64,000 nucleotides of DNA. Origin: Winogradskyella psychrotolerans (GTDB lineage: Bacteria > Bacteroidota > Bacteroidia > Flavobacteriales > Flavobacteriaceae). Under the pieces are notes generated by a model that saw only the letters and a list, made by a program, of their open reading frames with translations, ran no database searches and had not been told where the DNA came from. This document shows, one piece after another, positions 18,223 through 26,945 of the stretch (position 1 is its first letter; each line of letters starts with the position of its first letter). The DNA is taken from contig NZ_JAHKPS010000029.1 in NCBI RefSeq assembly GCF_018860565.1, positions 47,018 through 111,017 of the forward strand, in the 5' to 3' direction. The position numbers were made by a program, and so were the translations under genes.

Positions 18223-19753
18223 TTGGAAGTGTGATTTTAAATGTGGTTAAATTTTTATTGAGTTCTAAGGAGATAGACCCATTGTGTTTGTCTATAATAG
18301 TTTTAGTGTAATATAAACCAATACCAAATCCTTTTACATCGTGTGTATTCCCTTTTGGAACACGATAGAATTTTTCAAAAATTCGGTCTTTGTTTGCTTT
18401 ACTTAGAGTATTGCCATTATCTGAAATTAAAAGTTCTATACCTGTTTCTTTTGGAACCAAATCAATAGAAATAATAGCACCTCCATATTTTGTGGCATTG
18501 TCTAAAATATTATTTAGAGCATTTTCAAAATGAAATATATCGACATTAATACACAGGTTCTCAACTTTTAAACTGGTATTAAAATCCTTTTCTGGAAATT
18601 GAATTTTATAACGATTTACTAAAGTGTTTAGTAATTCTATAATATCAATAGCCTCTTTGTTTAACTCCAAATTGTCACTGTCTAAAGTAGCTGTTTCTAA
18701 GAGTTTTTCAACCATAATATTCAATTTGTCTAATTGCTTAGAAGACATATTAATGTAGGCTTTAGTTTTTTCTTTATCGTCAATAACATTAAAACTATTA
18801 ATACTTTCTAAAGCAACACCAATGGTGGCAATTGGTGTTTTAAACTCGTGCGTAATATTGCTGATAAGATCATTTTTAACTTCGGCGAGTTGCTTTTGGT
18901 GTTTAATGATTTTTAATAGATAGAATAAACAACTTATTACAGCTAAAATTAAGAGCGTCGAAATTAAGATACCGCCAAGAATACGATATAAAATTGCTTT
19001 GGTGGTGTTGGTAAATAAAATGGTTAAAAAAGTACCTTTTGGTAGAAATCTAGATTTTGTATCTGTTTGAAGGTAATCATCAGACATATGATTAGGGTCT
19101 AATTCGGGTATGTATCCGTTTACCTTAAAATAGTCCAAATAGCGTTCGGAGTCTTTATAGTCTAAATAAAAATCGACATTAATATTCTTGCGCTCTAATT
19201 CTTTTGCTATTAGACTTTCAACAGCCTTAACATCAAGCGTGTCATTTTTTATTGAAATCATCACTTTAGAGGTCAGAAATTCGGCATTTTTAAATTCGAG
19301 ATCTTTGGTGTTAATTTTAAGGCTATCTATTTGTAATTTAAATTGATCTGTTGATAAGGGCTTGTGTTTTTTATTATGAGCCTCTGACATTGAATCTGCT
19401 TTAAACCCTCTAAAGATAGTTATGCCTTCAATAGTATTTGTATCTAAAGCATCAAGATTTGTAAACTCTTTTTTAGATTCATCAATGGTTTTTAAAATTT
19501 TTTCTAGTTCTCCATCTTCTTCAAAAGCATTTTTTTGTTGGTCGCCTTCAAGAATAAAACCAAAAGTAGTACGCTCTGCCAAAGCGGTATAATAATCATC
19601 TACCGCTTTATCCAAACTAATCTGTACGTCGTTAATTAGTTGTTGTTTATTGGTTTGGTAGTTTTTATAATTCCAATAGACCTGTATGCCAATGGTAGCC
19701 ATAATTACGGCAATGATGGTGTATAAAATTAGGCGATACCGTTTATCATTCAT
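18215..19753 (-). CDS. Membrane sensor histidine kinase
   Basis: The 512-residue kinase has TM1 (about 8-27), a large extracytoplasmic sensor (about 28-255), TM2 (about 259-280), and then the dimerisation/phosphoacceptor domain with His302 in SNITHEFKTP. The ATPase domain shows the N box (NNILDNATKYGG), a G1 box (ISDNG) and G2 region (GFGIGLYYTK). It phosphorylates the response regulator encoded directly downstream. The ligand is unknown. The sensor lacks a domain I can name. It is divergent from the GLPGLI/receptor cluster, which is the probable target. Confidence 0.93.
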   Translation of the reverse strand: MNDKRYRLILYTIIAVIMATIGIQVYWNYKNYQTNKQQLINDVQISLDKAVDDYYTALAERTTFGFILEGDQQKNAFEEDGELEKILKTIDESKKEFTNLDALDTNTIEGITIFRGFKADSMSEAHNKKHKPLSTDQFKLQIDSLKINTKDLEFKNAEFLTSKVMISIKNDTLDVKAVESLIAKELERKNINVDFYLDYKDSERYLDYFKVNGYIPELDPNHMSDDYLQTDTKSRFLPKGTFLTILFTNTTKAILYRILGGILISTLLILAVISCLFYLLKIIKHQKQLAEVKNDLISNITHEFKTPIATIGVALESINSFNVIDDKEKTKAYINMSSKQLDKLNIMVEKLLETATLDSDNLELNKEAIDIIELLNTLVNRYKIQFPEKDFNTSLKVENLCINVDIFHFENALNNILDNATKYGGAIISIDLVPKETGIELLISDNGNTLSKANKDRIFEKFYRVPKGNTHDVKGFGIGLYYTKTIIDKHNGSISLELNKNLTTFKITLPNG

Positions 19754-19793
19754 GTTTCAAATGTATAAAGTTATTATTAAGTATAGGTTATCG

Positions 19794-19819
19794 GTTAACA
19801 CACGTTAACACTAGTTAAC
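19794..19819. promoter_or_regulatory. Three GTTAAC boxes at exact 10-bp spacing: probable response-regulator operator
   Basis: GTTAAC occurs at 19794-19799, 19804-19809 and 19814-19819, each followed by ACAC, ACTA or CTAA, so the 10-bp unit is repeated three times on one face of the helix. It sits in the divergent region between the histidine kinase (start 19753) and the secreted-protein/GLPGLI genes (start 19878). Direct repeats with about one-turn spacing are how OmpR-family regulators bind. A looser set of three TTAAC boxes lies at 21127-21157. Confidence 0.6.
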
Positions 19820-19877
19820 CTAAAAAACGAATTGGTGTTGTGATATTTGTAGGGTATTAATTATAAAACCATAAAAA

Positions 19878-20270
19878 ATGAAATTAAAGATTCGCGACTG
19901 TTATAGTCTAAAAAAAGTGCTCACTTGTTTAGTGTTATTAGTTTCTGTTGTTGGATTTAGTCAATCTAAAGTTGAAGAAAAATCAGTAAAAATTGATGCG
20001 TATAGTATTGAGGTTAGCGTTGATTCTCTTGAAGCGTTAGAGTCTACTTTTAAAGCGGAAGATTTAGATGAGTTATTAGAAATGATGGATAACAATGAAA
20101 CGTTGAGTTTAACCTTAAACTGTAGCTTTTCAGAGGCTAAGGATAATTTAGAAGGAAACATGACTTATACTATTACAGGAAGGGCAAATGAAAAAACGAA
20201 ATTTCTAAAGAATATTGAAAAAATGAAAGCTACAGCATTGAAATTTTATAATTTAAAAAACAGAAACTAA
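19878..20270 (+). CDS. Small secreted protein of unknown function
   Basis: The 130-residue protein has an N-terminal signal sequence whose hydrophobic core (about 14-27) ends at VGFSQ, preceded by an unusually long basic leader. The mature part is acidic with a central DLDELLEMMDNNETLSL segment, and contains no motif I know. Its stop overlaps the start of the first GLPGLI gene by one base, so the two are coupled. It lies 58 bp downstream of the last GTTAAC box and is the first gene of the cluster next to the two-component system. Confidence 0.75.
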   Translation: MKLKIRDCYSLKKVLTCLVLLVSVVGFSQSKVEEKSVKIDAYSIEVSVDSLEALESTFKAEDLDELLEMMDNNETLSLTLNCSFSEAKDNLEGNMTYTITGRANEKTKFLKNIEKMKATALKFYNLKNRN

Positions 20271-21121
20271 TGACAACAATTACTAGGATTCTAATTTTGA
20301 TATTAATAGGGATCGTTTCATCTGTTAGTGCACAAGATTTTCAAGGCATTGCGACTTACAAAACCCATCGTGATTTTGATATTAAAATGGATAGTACCAA
20401 AATGAACGATGCAATGCAAAAGCAAATGATGGACATGATGAAGAAGCAGTTTCAGAAAACGTATATTTTGACTTTCGATAAATCGTCATCTTTATATAAA
20501 CAAGAAGCAGAATTAGATAAGCCACAAGTAGGAGGAGGTATTCAGATGTCTTTTGGCAATAGTGGGTCAGATGTGTTTTATAAAAATATAAAAGATCATA
20601 ACTATGTAGATCACAAGGAAACAATGGGAAAAAAATTCCTTATTAAAGATACGATCTCTCCCATAGAATGGAAACTAGAATCCGACACCAAACACATAGG
20701 AGAGTATATGTGTTTTAAAGCAACATATACCAAGAAGGTGCCTAAAAATAATTTCAATTTTAACAGTAATTCAAATATAGATGATGATACTGAAGAGGAA
20801 AAAGAACTAGAAATGGAAGAACGTACAGTTACAGCTTGGTATTCTCCTCAAATTCCTGTAAGTAATGGTCCTGCAAAATACCAAGGTCTTCCGGGTTTAA
20901 TTTTAGAAATTCACGACGGAAAACTAACGGTAATCTGTAGTAAGATAGTCGTTAATCCTGAAGAAAAAATTAAGATTGAAGCACCTACAAAAGGTAAAGA
21001 AGTTTCTCAGAAGGAATACGACGCCATTATGGATAAAAAAACAAAGGAAATGATGGAGCGTTATGCACCCAGAAATGGTAGTAAAAGCGGTGAGGTGATT
21101 CAGATAAGTATAGGAGGTTAG
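20270..21121 (+). CDS. GLPGLI family secreted protein (first copy)
   Basis: The 283-residue protein has a signal peptide ending SVSAQ (about residue 22). It carries the family-defining GLPGLILEI segment, preceded by ERTVTAWYSPQIPVSNGP, a Tyr/Trp-rich strand typical of the family. The N-terminal half is Met/Lys-rich (MNDAMQKQMMDMMKK). GLPGLI proteins are exported Bacteroidota proteins of unknown biochemical role, usually next to a TonB-type beta-barrel. Here a second copy and such a receptor follow. Similar order and sequence imply tandem duplication with the 21234 gene. Confidence 0.9.
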   Translation: MTTITRILILILIGIVSSVSAQDFQGIATYKTHRDFDIKMDSTKMNDAMQKQMMDMMKKQFQKTYILTFDKSSSLYKQEAELDKPQVGGGIQMSFGNSGSDVFYKNIKDHNYVDHKETMGKKFLIKDTISPIEWKLESDTKHIGEYMCFKATYTKKVPKNNFNFNSNSNIDDDTEEEKELEMEERTVTAWYSPQIPVSNGPAKYQGLPGLILEIHDGKLTVICSKIVVNPEEKIKIEAPTKGKEVSQKEYDAIMDKKTKEMMERYAPRNGSKSGEVIQISIGG

Positions 21122-21126
21122 TTTTC

Positions 21127-21157
21127 TTAACACAAGTTTAACAAATCTAGACTTAAC
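21127..21157. promoter_or_regulatory. Second cluster of TTAAC boxes upstream of the second GLPGLI gene
   Basis: TTAAC occurs at 21127-21131, 21138-21142 and 21153-21157 (spacings 11 and 15), followed about 75 bp later by the GLPGLI gene start. It resembles, less regularly, the phased boxes at 19794-19819 and may be a second binding site of the same response regulator. Confidence 0.35.
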
Positions 21158-21233
21158 TTTTCTTCATCAGTAGAGTCTTATGATAATAAGATTAACAAAA
21201 AAACTATTATTGAGTTTTGCTATACCATTAAAG

Positions 21234-22106
21234 ATGAAGAAACTACCGCTTAAAATTGCATTGTTATTAGCTGTGATAATTTCCAGTTCTAATTTATTTG
21301 CTCAAGATTTTCAAGGAAAAGCCTATTACATGTCTAAAACAACCATGGATTTAGATCAGTTTGGTGGACAAGACATGAGCGCAGAACGTAAAAAGCAAAT
21401 TCAAGAACGTATGAAGAGCTTTTTAGAAAAAGAGTTTACATTAACGTTTACTAAATCTGAGTCTATCTATAAAGAAGAAGAAAAGTTAGAAGCACCTGGT
21501 AGCGGAGGTCGTAGAGGTTTTGGAGGAAGTCTGACAGGCGGACCAAAATATAAAAATGTTCAAACTAAAGAAATGCTTCAAGATCAAGAATTTTTTGGGA
21601 AGCAGTTTTTAGTTAAAGACGAATTAAAAACTATCGAATGGAAAATGGGGACTGAAACCAAAACAATTGGTCAATACACCTGTTTTAAAGCAACTGCGAT
21701 GGTAGAGCCTACTGGAATTGATTTTCAGAGCTTTAGAAGACCAAGAAATGGAAATCAACGTAAAGAAGGAGAGAAAGGTAAAGATTCTACTGACTCAAAT
21801 GAGCCTGCAAAACCTAAAACAATAGAGGTTGTAGCATGGTACACTCCTCAAATTCCTGTTAACCAAGGGCCTGATAATTATTGGGGTTTACCAGGTTTAA
21901 TTTTAGAAGTTAATGCAGACCGTACAACGATTCTTTGTACTAAGATTGTATTAAACCCAACAGATAAGGAAACGATAGAAAAGCCTAAAAAAGGTCAAAA
22001 AGTTACGCAAGAAGAATACACTGAAATCACTACAAAAAAGATGGAAGAAATGCGTGAAATGTACGGAGGACGCAACGGTAGAGGTGGCGGAAGAGGACGA
22101 AATTAA
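21234..22106 (+). CDS. GLPGLI family secreted protein (second copy)
   Basis: I start at the ATG at 21234, because the product then begins with a normal signal peptide (MKKLPLKIALLL... ending LFAQ, about 24 residues). The longer frame from 21180 adds 18 residues before it. The 290-residue protein keeps VVAWYTPQIPVNQGP and GLPGLILEV, and ends in a Gly/Arg-rich tail. The mature N-terminus (DFQGKAYYMSKT) parallels that of the first copy (DFQGIATYKTHR). A TTAAC-box cluster upstream suggests its own promoter. It is followed 38 bp later by the receptor gene. Confidence 0.88.
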   Translation: MKKLPLKIALLLAVIISSSNLFAQDFQGKAYYMSKTTMDLDQFGGQDMSAERKKQIQERMKSFLEKEFTLTFTKSESIYKEEEKLEAPGSGGRRGFGGSLTGGPKYKNVQTKEMLQDQEFFGKQFLVKDELKTIEWKMGTETKTIGQYTCFKATAMVEPTGIDFQSFRRPRNGNQRKEGEKGKDSTDSNEPAKPKTIEVVAWYTPQIPVNQGPDNYWGLPGLILEVNADRTTILCTKIVLNPTDKETIEKPKKGQKVTQEEYTEITTKKMEEMREMYGGRNGRGGGRGRN

Positions 22107-22144
22107 GCACCAAATATTAAATACCACAATCACAACCAAATTAT

Positions 22145-24904
22145 ATGAAAAATATTTTAGCACTACTATTTACTTTAGTAGTAATGAGCTCTTTTGCTCA
22201 AATCAAAATGCAAGGCATTGTGAAAGATAGTATTGGAGCTCCTTTAGAGTTAGCCAATATTATAGCTATTAATAAAGATACCAATACATTAGAATCCTAT
22301 GCTATTACTAATGCTAGTGGAAAATATGTTATTTCGCTAAGTAAGAACGGAAGGTATAGTATTCAAGTGAGTTATATTGGATTAAAGTCCGTTGATGAAA
22401 CTATTGAAACTAAAGAAGTCGATATCACAAAAGACTTTACAATGCTTACAGATAATATGCTGGATGCTGTTGAGTTGACTTATGAAATGCCAGTAACCAT
22501 AAAAGGAGATACCTTAATTTATAATGCCGATTCGTTTAAAAGTGGAACAGAGCGAAAGCTTGAAGATGTCTTAAAAAAATTACCTGGTGTAGAAATAACA
22601 GCAGAAGGTAAAATTGAAGTAGAAGGAAAAGAAGTTACTAAGCTAATGGTAAACGGAAAGGATTTCTTTGATGGAGATTCAAAATTGGCCACAAAAAATA
22701 TACCTTCTAATGCTGTAGATAAAATTCAAGTATTACGTAATTATGCTGAGGTAGGGCAATTAAGTGGTGTACAAAATAACCAAGATAACGTTGCTATAAA
22801 TATTAAACTAAAAGAAGGAAAAGAAAACTTTTGGTTTGGAGATGTTACTGCAGGTGGAGGTGTTGCACCATCTCCTAATGATGAGCTTTATTTAGTGCAG
22901 CCTAAGCTATTTTATTACAGCCCTAAATACAGTGTTAATGTTATTGGAGATTTAAATAATACAGGCGAAGTGGCATTAACAGGTAGAGATCTTCGAAACT
23001 TTGGTGGTGGTTTTAGAAGACCAAGTTCTAGTAGCGGAACAAGTCTAAATCTTGGAGATAATGGCTTAAGTGGATTAACCAATATAGACGATTCACAAAC
23101 TGTAGAATCTAAATTAGCAGCAGTTAACTTTAGTTATTCGCCAAATAAAGCTTTAGATCTTAGTGGCTTTATAATTTACAATAGTAGTAGATTACGTACT
23201 CGTGAAGAAAGTTTTGTACGTTATACAAATCCCGAATTAGAAATTCCGGATGAAGAAACAATACAGACAGGTAGTGAGGCTACTAACCAAGGTTTAGCAA
23301 AATTAAGTGCAGCTTATAAGCCAAATGCAAATAACCAATTAAACTATGATGTTTTAGGTCGAATTTCTAGTGATTCTGAAACTCAAAATGAATTTTCTTC
23401 GGTTGTAGGAAATACCTATCAATTAGATGAGGCTAAACCATTTAGTATTAATCAAAATGTAAATTATTATTACACCCTAAATGAGAATAATATTTTTGCT
23501 TTTGAAGCGCAACATTTAATAAAAGATGAAGATCCGTTTTACAATGCCATTTTAGTAAACGACCCTACAAATAATAATGCTATAGATCCTAGTGATAGAG
23601 ATGCTTTTGATAATACAGCTTTGAGTTTAGGACTAGATAGAGATCAGTTAGGTTATGATTTGAATCAAGACCGTCGTATAAAATCAAATCAGCTAGATGC
23701 TAAATTAGATTATTACAATATTTTGAATTCAAAAAGTAATATCAATTTAACCTTAGGGACTATTTTAAGTACTCAGAAATTTAACTCTAATATCTTTCAG
23801 TTTTTAGATGATGGTTCTTATTTTGATCCAACAGCAAGTTTAACAAACGAGGAAGGAGATGTGTTATTAAATGAAAATGACACTGAGTATAATTTTAGTG
23901 ATATTTATTTAGGTTTTCATTACCGATTAAAAACAGGTAAGTTTACAATTACTCCAGGGTTTTCTGTGCATGCTTATGGTAACAAAAACACACAGTTTGG
24001 TGAAACTTACGAAGACAATTTCTTTAGAATATTACCAGATTTTGAAACACAAATTCAGTTTAAAAAGAGCGAAAGCTTAACCTTTCGTTATAACATGAAA
24101 AATGCGTTTACGGATGTTACAAGTTTAGCTGAAGGTTTAGTTTTAAATAACTATAACAGTCTTCAGTATGGTGAACCAGAATTACAAAATTCGTTATCTC
24201 ATAATTTGAGCTTACGTTACTTTAGTTTTAACCTATTTAATTATACCAATGTTTTTGCAATTCTTAATTATAACAAAAACATAGATCAAATACGTTCATT
24301 TACTAATTTTGATAATGTCATTAGAACAAATACATACTTTAATTCAAACTTCGCAGATGAGAGTGTTACAGCTATTGGACGTATACAACGTACATTTGGT
24401 AAGTTAAGAGCTAGTATGCGAGTTAATTTTAATTACAGTAAGAATAATCAATTTGTACAAGATGTAAGATCTGTAAATGAAACATTTTCTCAGAGTTATA
24501 CACCAGAATTGCGTACTAATTTTAGAGAAGCACCAAACGTAAGTTTAAAATATTTATATCGTGTTTCTGATACGAATCAAGGTGATAATGATACACAGTT
24601 TATTACAAATGCTCCTTCAGTAGAGTTTGATGCATACTTGTGGAAAGCTTTAACGTTTAGAACTGATTATTCTTATACAAGTCAAAGTAGTAATGTTAGT
24701 GATACACAATCCTACCAAACTTGGAACGCTAGTTTAGCTTACCGAAAAGATCAGGATGCTAAATGGGAGTATCAAATTAGAGCAACCAATTTATTGAATA
24801 TAGATTCTGAAGTAAATAATGGTTCTAGTAACATTTCAGTTTATAGTTCTGAAACGTTTGTTTTACCAAGGTTTGTTACCTTTAGGTTAACTTATACTTT
24901 ATAA
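22145..24904 (+). CDS. TonB-dependent receptor-like outer-membrane beta-barrel protein
   Basis: The 919-residue protein starts with a signal peptide (1-19, ending SFAQ) and a CarboxypepD_reg-like domain (about 22-105; MQGIVKDSIGAPLELANI). A plug-like segment follows (about 120-225, with LKKLPGVEI and NIPSNAVDKIQVL), then a long beta-barrel of the OMP_b-brl_3 type ending in VTFRLTYTL with a C-terminal aromatic-rich strand. Such receptors import a substrate or hold a surface partner. The adjacent GLPGLI proteins are its likely partners (inference). No TonB box could be located with confidence. Confidence 0.88.
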   Translation: MKNILALLFTLVVMSSFAQIKMQGIVKDSIGAPLELANIIAINKDTNTLESYAITNASGKYVISLSKNGRYSIQVSYIGLKSVDETIETKEVDITKDFTMLTDNMLDAVELTYEMPVTIKGDTLIYNADSFKSGTERKLEDVLKKLPGVEITAEGKIEVEGKEVTKLMVNGKDFFDGDSKLATKNIPSNAVDKIQVLRNYAEVGQLSGVQNNQDNVAINIKLKEGKENFWFGDVTAGGGVAPSPNDELYLVQPKLFYYSPKYSVNVIGDLNNTGEVALTGRDLRNFGGGFRRPSSSSGTSLNLGDNGLSGLTNIDDSQTVESKLAAVNFSYSPNKALDLSGFIIYNSSRLRTREESFVRYTNPELEIPDEETIQTGSEATNQGLAKLSAAYKPNANNQLNYDVLGRISSDSETQNEFSSVVGNTYQLDEAKPFSINQNVNYYYTLNENNIFAFEAQHLIKDEDPFYNAILVNDPTNNNAIDPSDRDAFDNTALSLGLDRDQLGYDLNQDRRIKSNQLDAKLDYYNILNSKSNINLTLGTILSTQKFNSNIFQFLDDGSYFDPTASLTNEEGDVLLNENDTEYNFSDIYLGFHYRLKTGKFTITPGFSVHAYGNKNTQFGETYEDNFFRILPDFETQIQFKKSESLTFRYNMKNAFTDVTSLAEGLVLNNYNSLQYGEPELQNSLSHNLSLRYFSFNLFNYTNVFAILNYNKNIDQIRSFTNFDNVIRTNTYFNSNFADESVTAIGRIQRTFGKLRASMRVNFNYSKNNQFVQDVRSVNETFSQSYTPELRTNFREAPNVSLKYLYRVSDTNQGDNDTQFITNAPSVEFDAYLWKALTFRTDYSYTSQSSNVSDTQSYQTWNASLAYRKDQDAKWEYQIRATNLLNIDSEVNNGSSNISVYSSETFVLPRFVTFRLTYTL

Positions 24905-24920
24905 GAACAATTTTAATATA

Positions 24921-24961
24921 AAAAAGCCTTGCATTCATATTTATTGATTGCAAGGCTTTTT
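24921..24961. terminator. Bidirectional terminator between receptor and lipoprotein genes
   Basis: A perfect 13-bp stem (AAAAAGCCTTGCA 24921-24933 / TGCAAGGCTTTTT 24949-24961) has A- and T-runs on either side. It sits between the convergent receptor and lipoprotein genes and can serve both. Confidence 0.9.
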
Positions 24962-24983
24962 GTTTTTTGAGGTTTTAAGTTAA

Positions 24984-26798
24984 TTAATAATCTCTTAAAA
25001 CATGCACAACTCCTGAAACAGAATGTGGGTTTCCATCATAGTCTTCATAAGTTCCGCTAAAATTAATATCAATATATTCACCAACAGCTCCAAGAGATGT
25101 TAGATTGTAAATGACGTTGTTATTGGTGTTAGACATGCCAAAACACTCTTGAAGATTGAAGCCTGTATCGCTGTTATCATTGGCATCCCAATTGTAATTG
25201 TCGTAAGTACCTTCATAAGTGGTATCGTCTAATTTCCCGAACATATAAAAACAGTTGTCGTTACTAGAACCACTTAAAGTTAGAGTTGGTCCATTATAAT
25301 TAGGTGAGTTAGCATCAAACTGGCTATTTATATTATCTAAAACATAAATTAAATCTCCACCGTCAATACTATATTGAATAAACTCAGTAATCGTGTTACA
25401 AGCACTTATGGTTCCAATATTTGTTAATGGCGTGGTAAAGGTATAGCTAATACTGTCTGTTGTTTGAAGGTTGACATAGTCACTCGCTTTTATTTTGAAC
25501 GTATTATCGTTTTCGCAGCGTAATAGATTAATTTCAAATGTACCATCGTTAACAACATCGGTAAAGGTTTGTCCTCCGTATTTTAATTGTACGTAGCCAT
25601 CTGTTACAGCATTGTCATCACAAGTATTAAAGTCTCCTGTTACAGTTTCGGCTATAATATCAGGATTGTCAGGTATAGTTATTGAGAGATCAGAGTCTGA
25701 TGTAAAAGGGCCAATTATTTGCGAGTGTAATGATTCATTTCCACAAAAGTCATAATTATAAATATCTAGCTCTAAAGTTTCTCCACTAGGTACAAAACCA
25801 CACACTTCTCCATTGTCGTTAATATAACCATTACGAGTGCCAAATGTAGCACTTGTAATACTTACATAGAGATTGTTTAAAACATTATTTTGATCGTCTG
25901 TAGCAGTTACACAAAGTGTGACAGCGTTGGCAGGAATATCACAATTCCAAAAGGAAAAATGCGTTACGGTTCCAATATACATATTGCCTTGTAAGGTGGC
26001 TTCACCTTCTTCAATCCAATAGCCTTTGGTTTCGTCAAAATACCAAAGTGGAATGGTTGCTGGTGCAATGCTCATTAAACTTGGGGCAACATACATTTTA
26101 ATTTCAGAGGTAGATCCTTCAGCTAAGTTTAATTCTTCTCCTGAGCTTCCACGTAATTCTACAGCCAACATTCCAAGGGTTTGTAACATACGTTCAGCTC
26201 CATCAGAGTTTTGAGCATATAGCATTCCTGGTCGTTGTAAGGCCATATCTTCATCTGCTGGATCTAAATGATGTACAATAACATTTACAGTGCCAGCGTA
26301 TTCAGACCCATCTTCTTTTATGAAATTTCCATCAAAACTTACAGAGCTTCCGTTGTCAAGTGATACTGTTCCTTCAGAACCACTGTTTACAGTGCCTGTA
26401 ATATTGGCGTCAAGTAACATAATAGTTACTTTATTAGTGCCATTAGTGGGTACTACATTTCTAGAGCCATGAATATAACCTGATTTTGAAGCCTTGATAT
26501 AGCCAAAGCGTTTGTGTACTGTCGCATTTTTAATGATAAAAACACCATTGCTGTCAGTCATTGCAGTATCATTACCAATTGTTATTAAAACGCCTTCAAT
26601 AGGAAGATGGTTTTTGTCGATGACTGTTCCTAAAAAATCTCTCGAAATTTCATTTCCGAAATATTCAGAGAATTCGTCAGGAACAATTTCTTGTTGTTCA
26701 CCTACCGGATTGCTATCATCTTTTTGACAAGACGTCATTGTAAGTAATGAAAATAAAAATAGAAAAATGAATTTGGGGAATTTGTTCGTACGTTTCAT
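24984..26798 (-). CDS. Lipoprotein with carboxypeptidase regulatory-like domain
   Basis: The 604-residue protein has a lipoprotein signal (hydrophobic 10-22, lipobox MTSC with Cys24 followed by QKDDSNP). A regulatory-like beta-sandwich follows (about 55-130; GTVIDKNHLPIEGVLITIG), then a region like outer-membrane-anchored carbohydrate/peptide-binding proteins. No enzyme motif is visible. The acidic residues after Cys24 could act as a surface-export signal, as known for Bacteroidota lipoproteins. It is monocistronic, flanked by a shared terminator and by the hppA terminator. Confidence 0.8.
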   Translation of the reverse strand: MKRTNKFPKFIFLFLFSLLTMTSCQKDDSNPVGEQQEIVPDEFSEYFGNEISRDFLGTVIDKNHLPIEGVLITIGNDTAMTDSNGVFIIKNATVHKRFGYIKASKSGYIHGSRNVVPTNGTNKVTIMLLDANITGTVNSGSEGTVSLDNGSSVSFDGNFIKEDGSEYAGTVNVIVHHLDPADEDMALQRPGMLYAQNSDGAERMLQTLGMLAVELRGSSGEELNLAEGSTSEIKMYVAPSLMSIAPATIPLWYFDETKGYWIEEGEATLQGNMYIGTVTHFSFWNCDIPANAVTLCVTATDDQNNVLNNLYVSITSATFGTRNGYINDNGEVCGFVPSGETLELDIYNYDFCGNESLHSQIIGPFTSDSDLSITIPDNPDIIAETVTGDFNTCDDNAVTDGYVQLKYGGQTFTDVVNDGTFEINLLRCENDNTFKIKASDYVNLQTTDSISYTFTTPLTNIGTISACNTITEFIQYSIDGGDLIYVLDNINSQFDANSPNYNGPTLTLSGSSNDNCFYMFGKLDDTTYEGTYDNYNWDANDNSDTGFNLQECFGMSNTNNNVIYNLTSLGAVGEYIDINFSGTYEDYDGNPHSVSGVVHVLRDY

Positions 26799-26880
26799 AT
26801 CGCTTTTTTTTGATTATGCATTTTACTTTTCACTTATAAAACAACTCAATAACTGAAATTCCTACCTGTTTCGATTATTC

Positions 26881-26920
26881 TAAAAGAAAAACCCTCAGCA
26901 TTAATTAAAATGTTGAGGGT
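26881..26920 (-). terminator. Terminator of hppA or the lipoprotein leader region
   Basis: An ACCCTCA/TGAGGGT stem extended by CATT/AATG with one internal mismatch, followed by a T-run on both strands. On the plus strand TTGTTTTT follows. It lies between the hppA start side's downstream neighbour and the lipoprotein start; because hppA ends at 26946 on the minus strand, it terminates hppA transcripts. Confidence 0.8.
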
Positions 26921-26945
26921 TGTTTTTGGGTAACACTTTTAAGGG

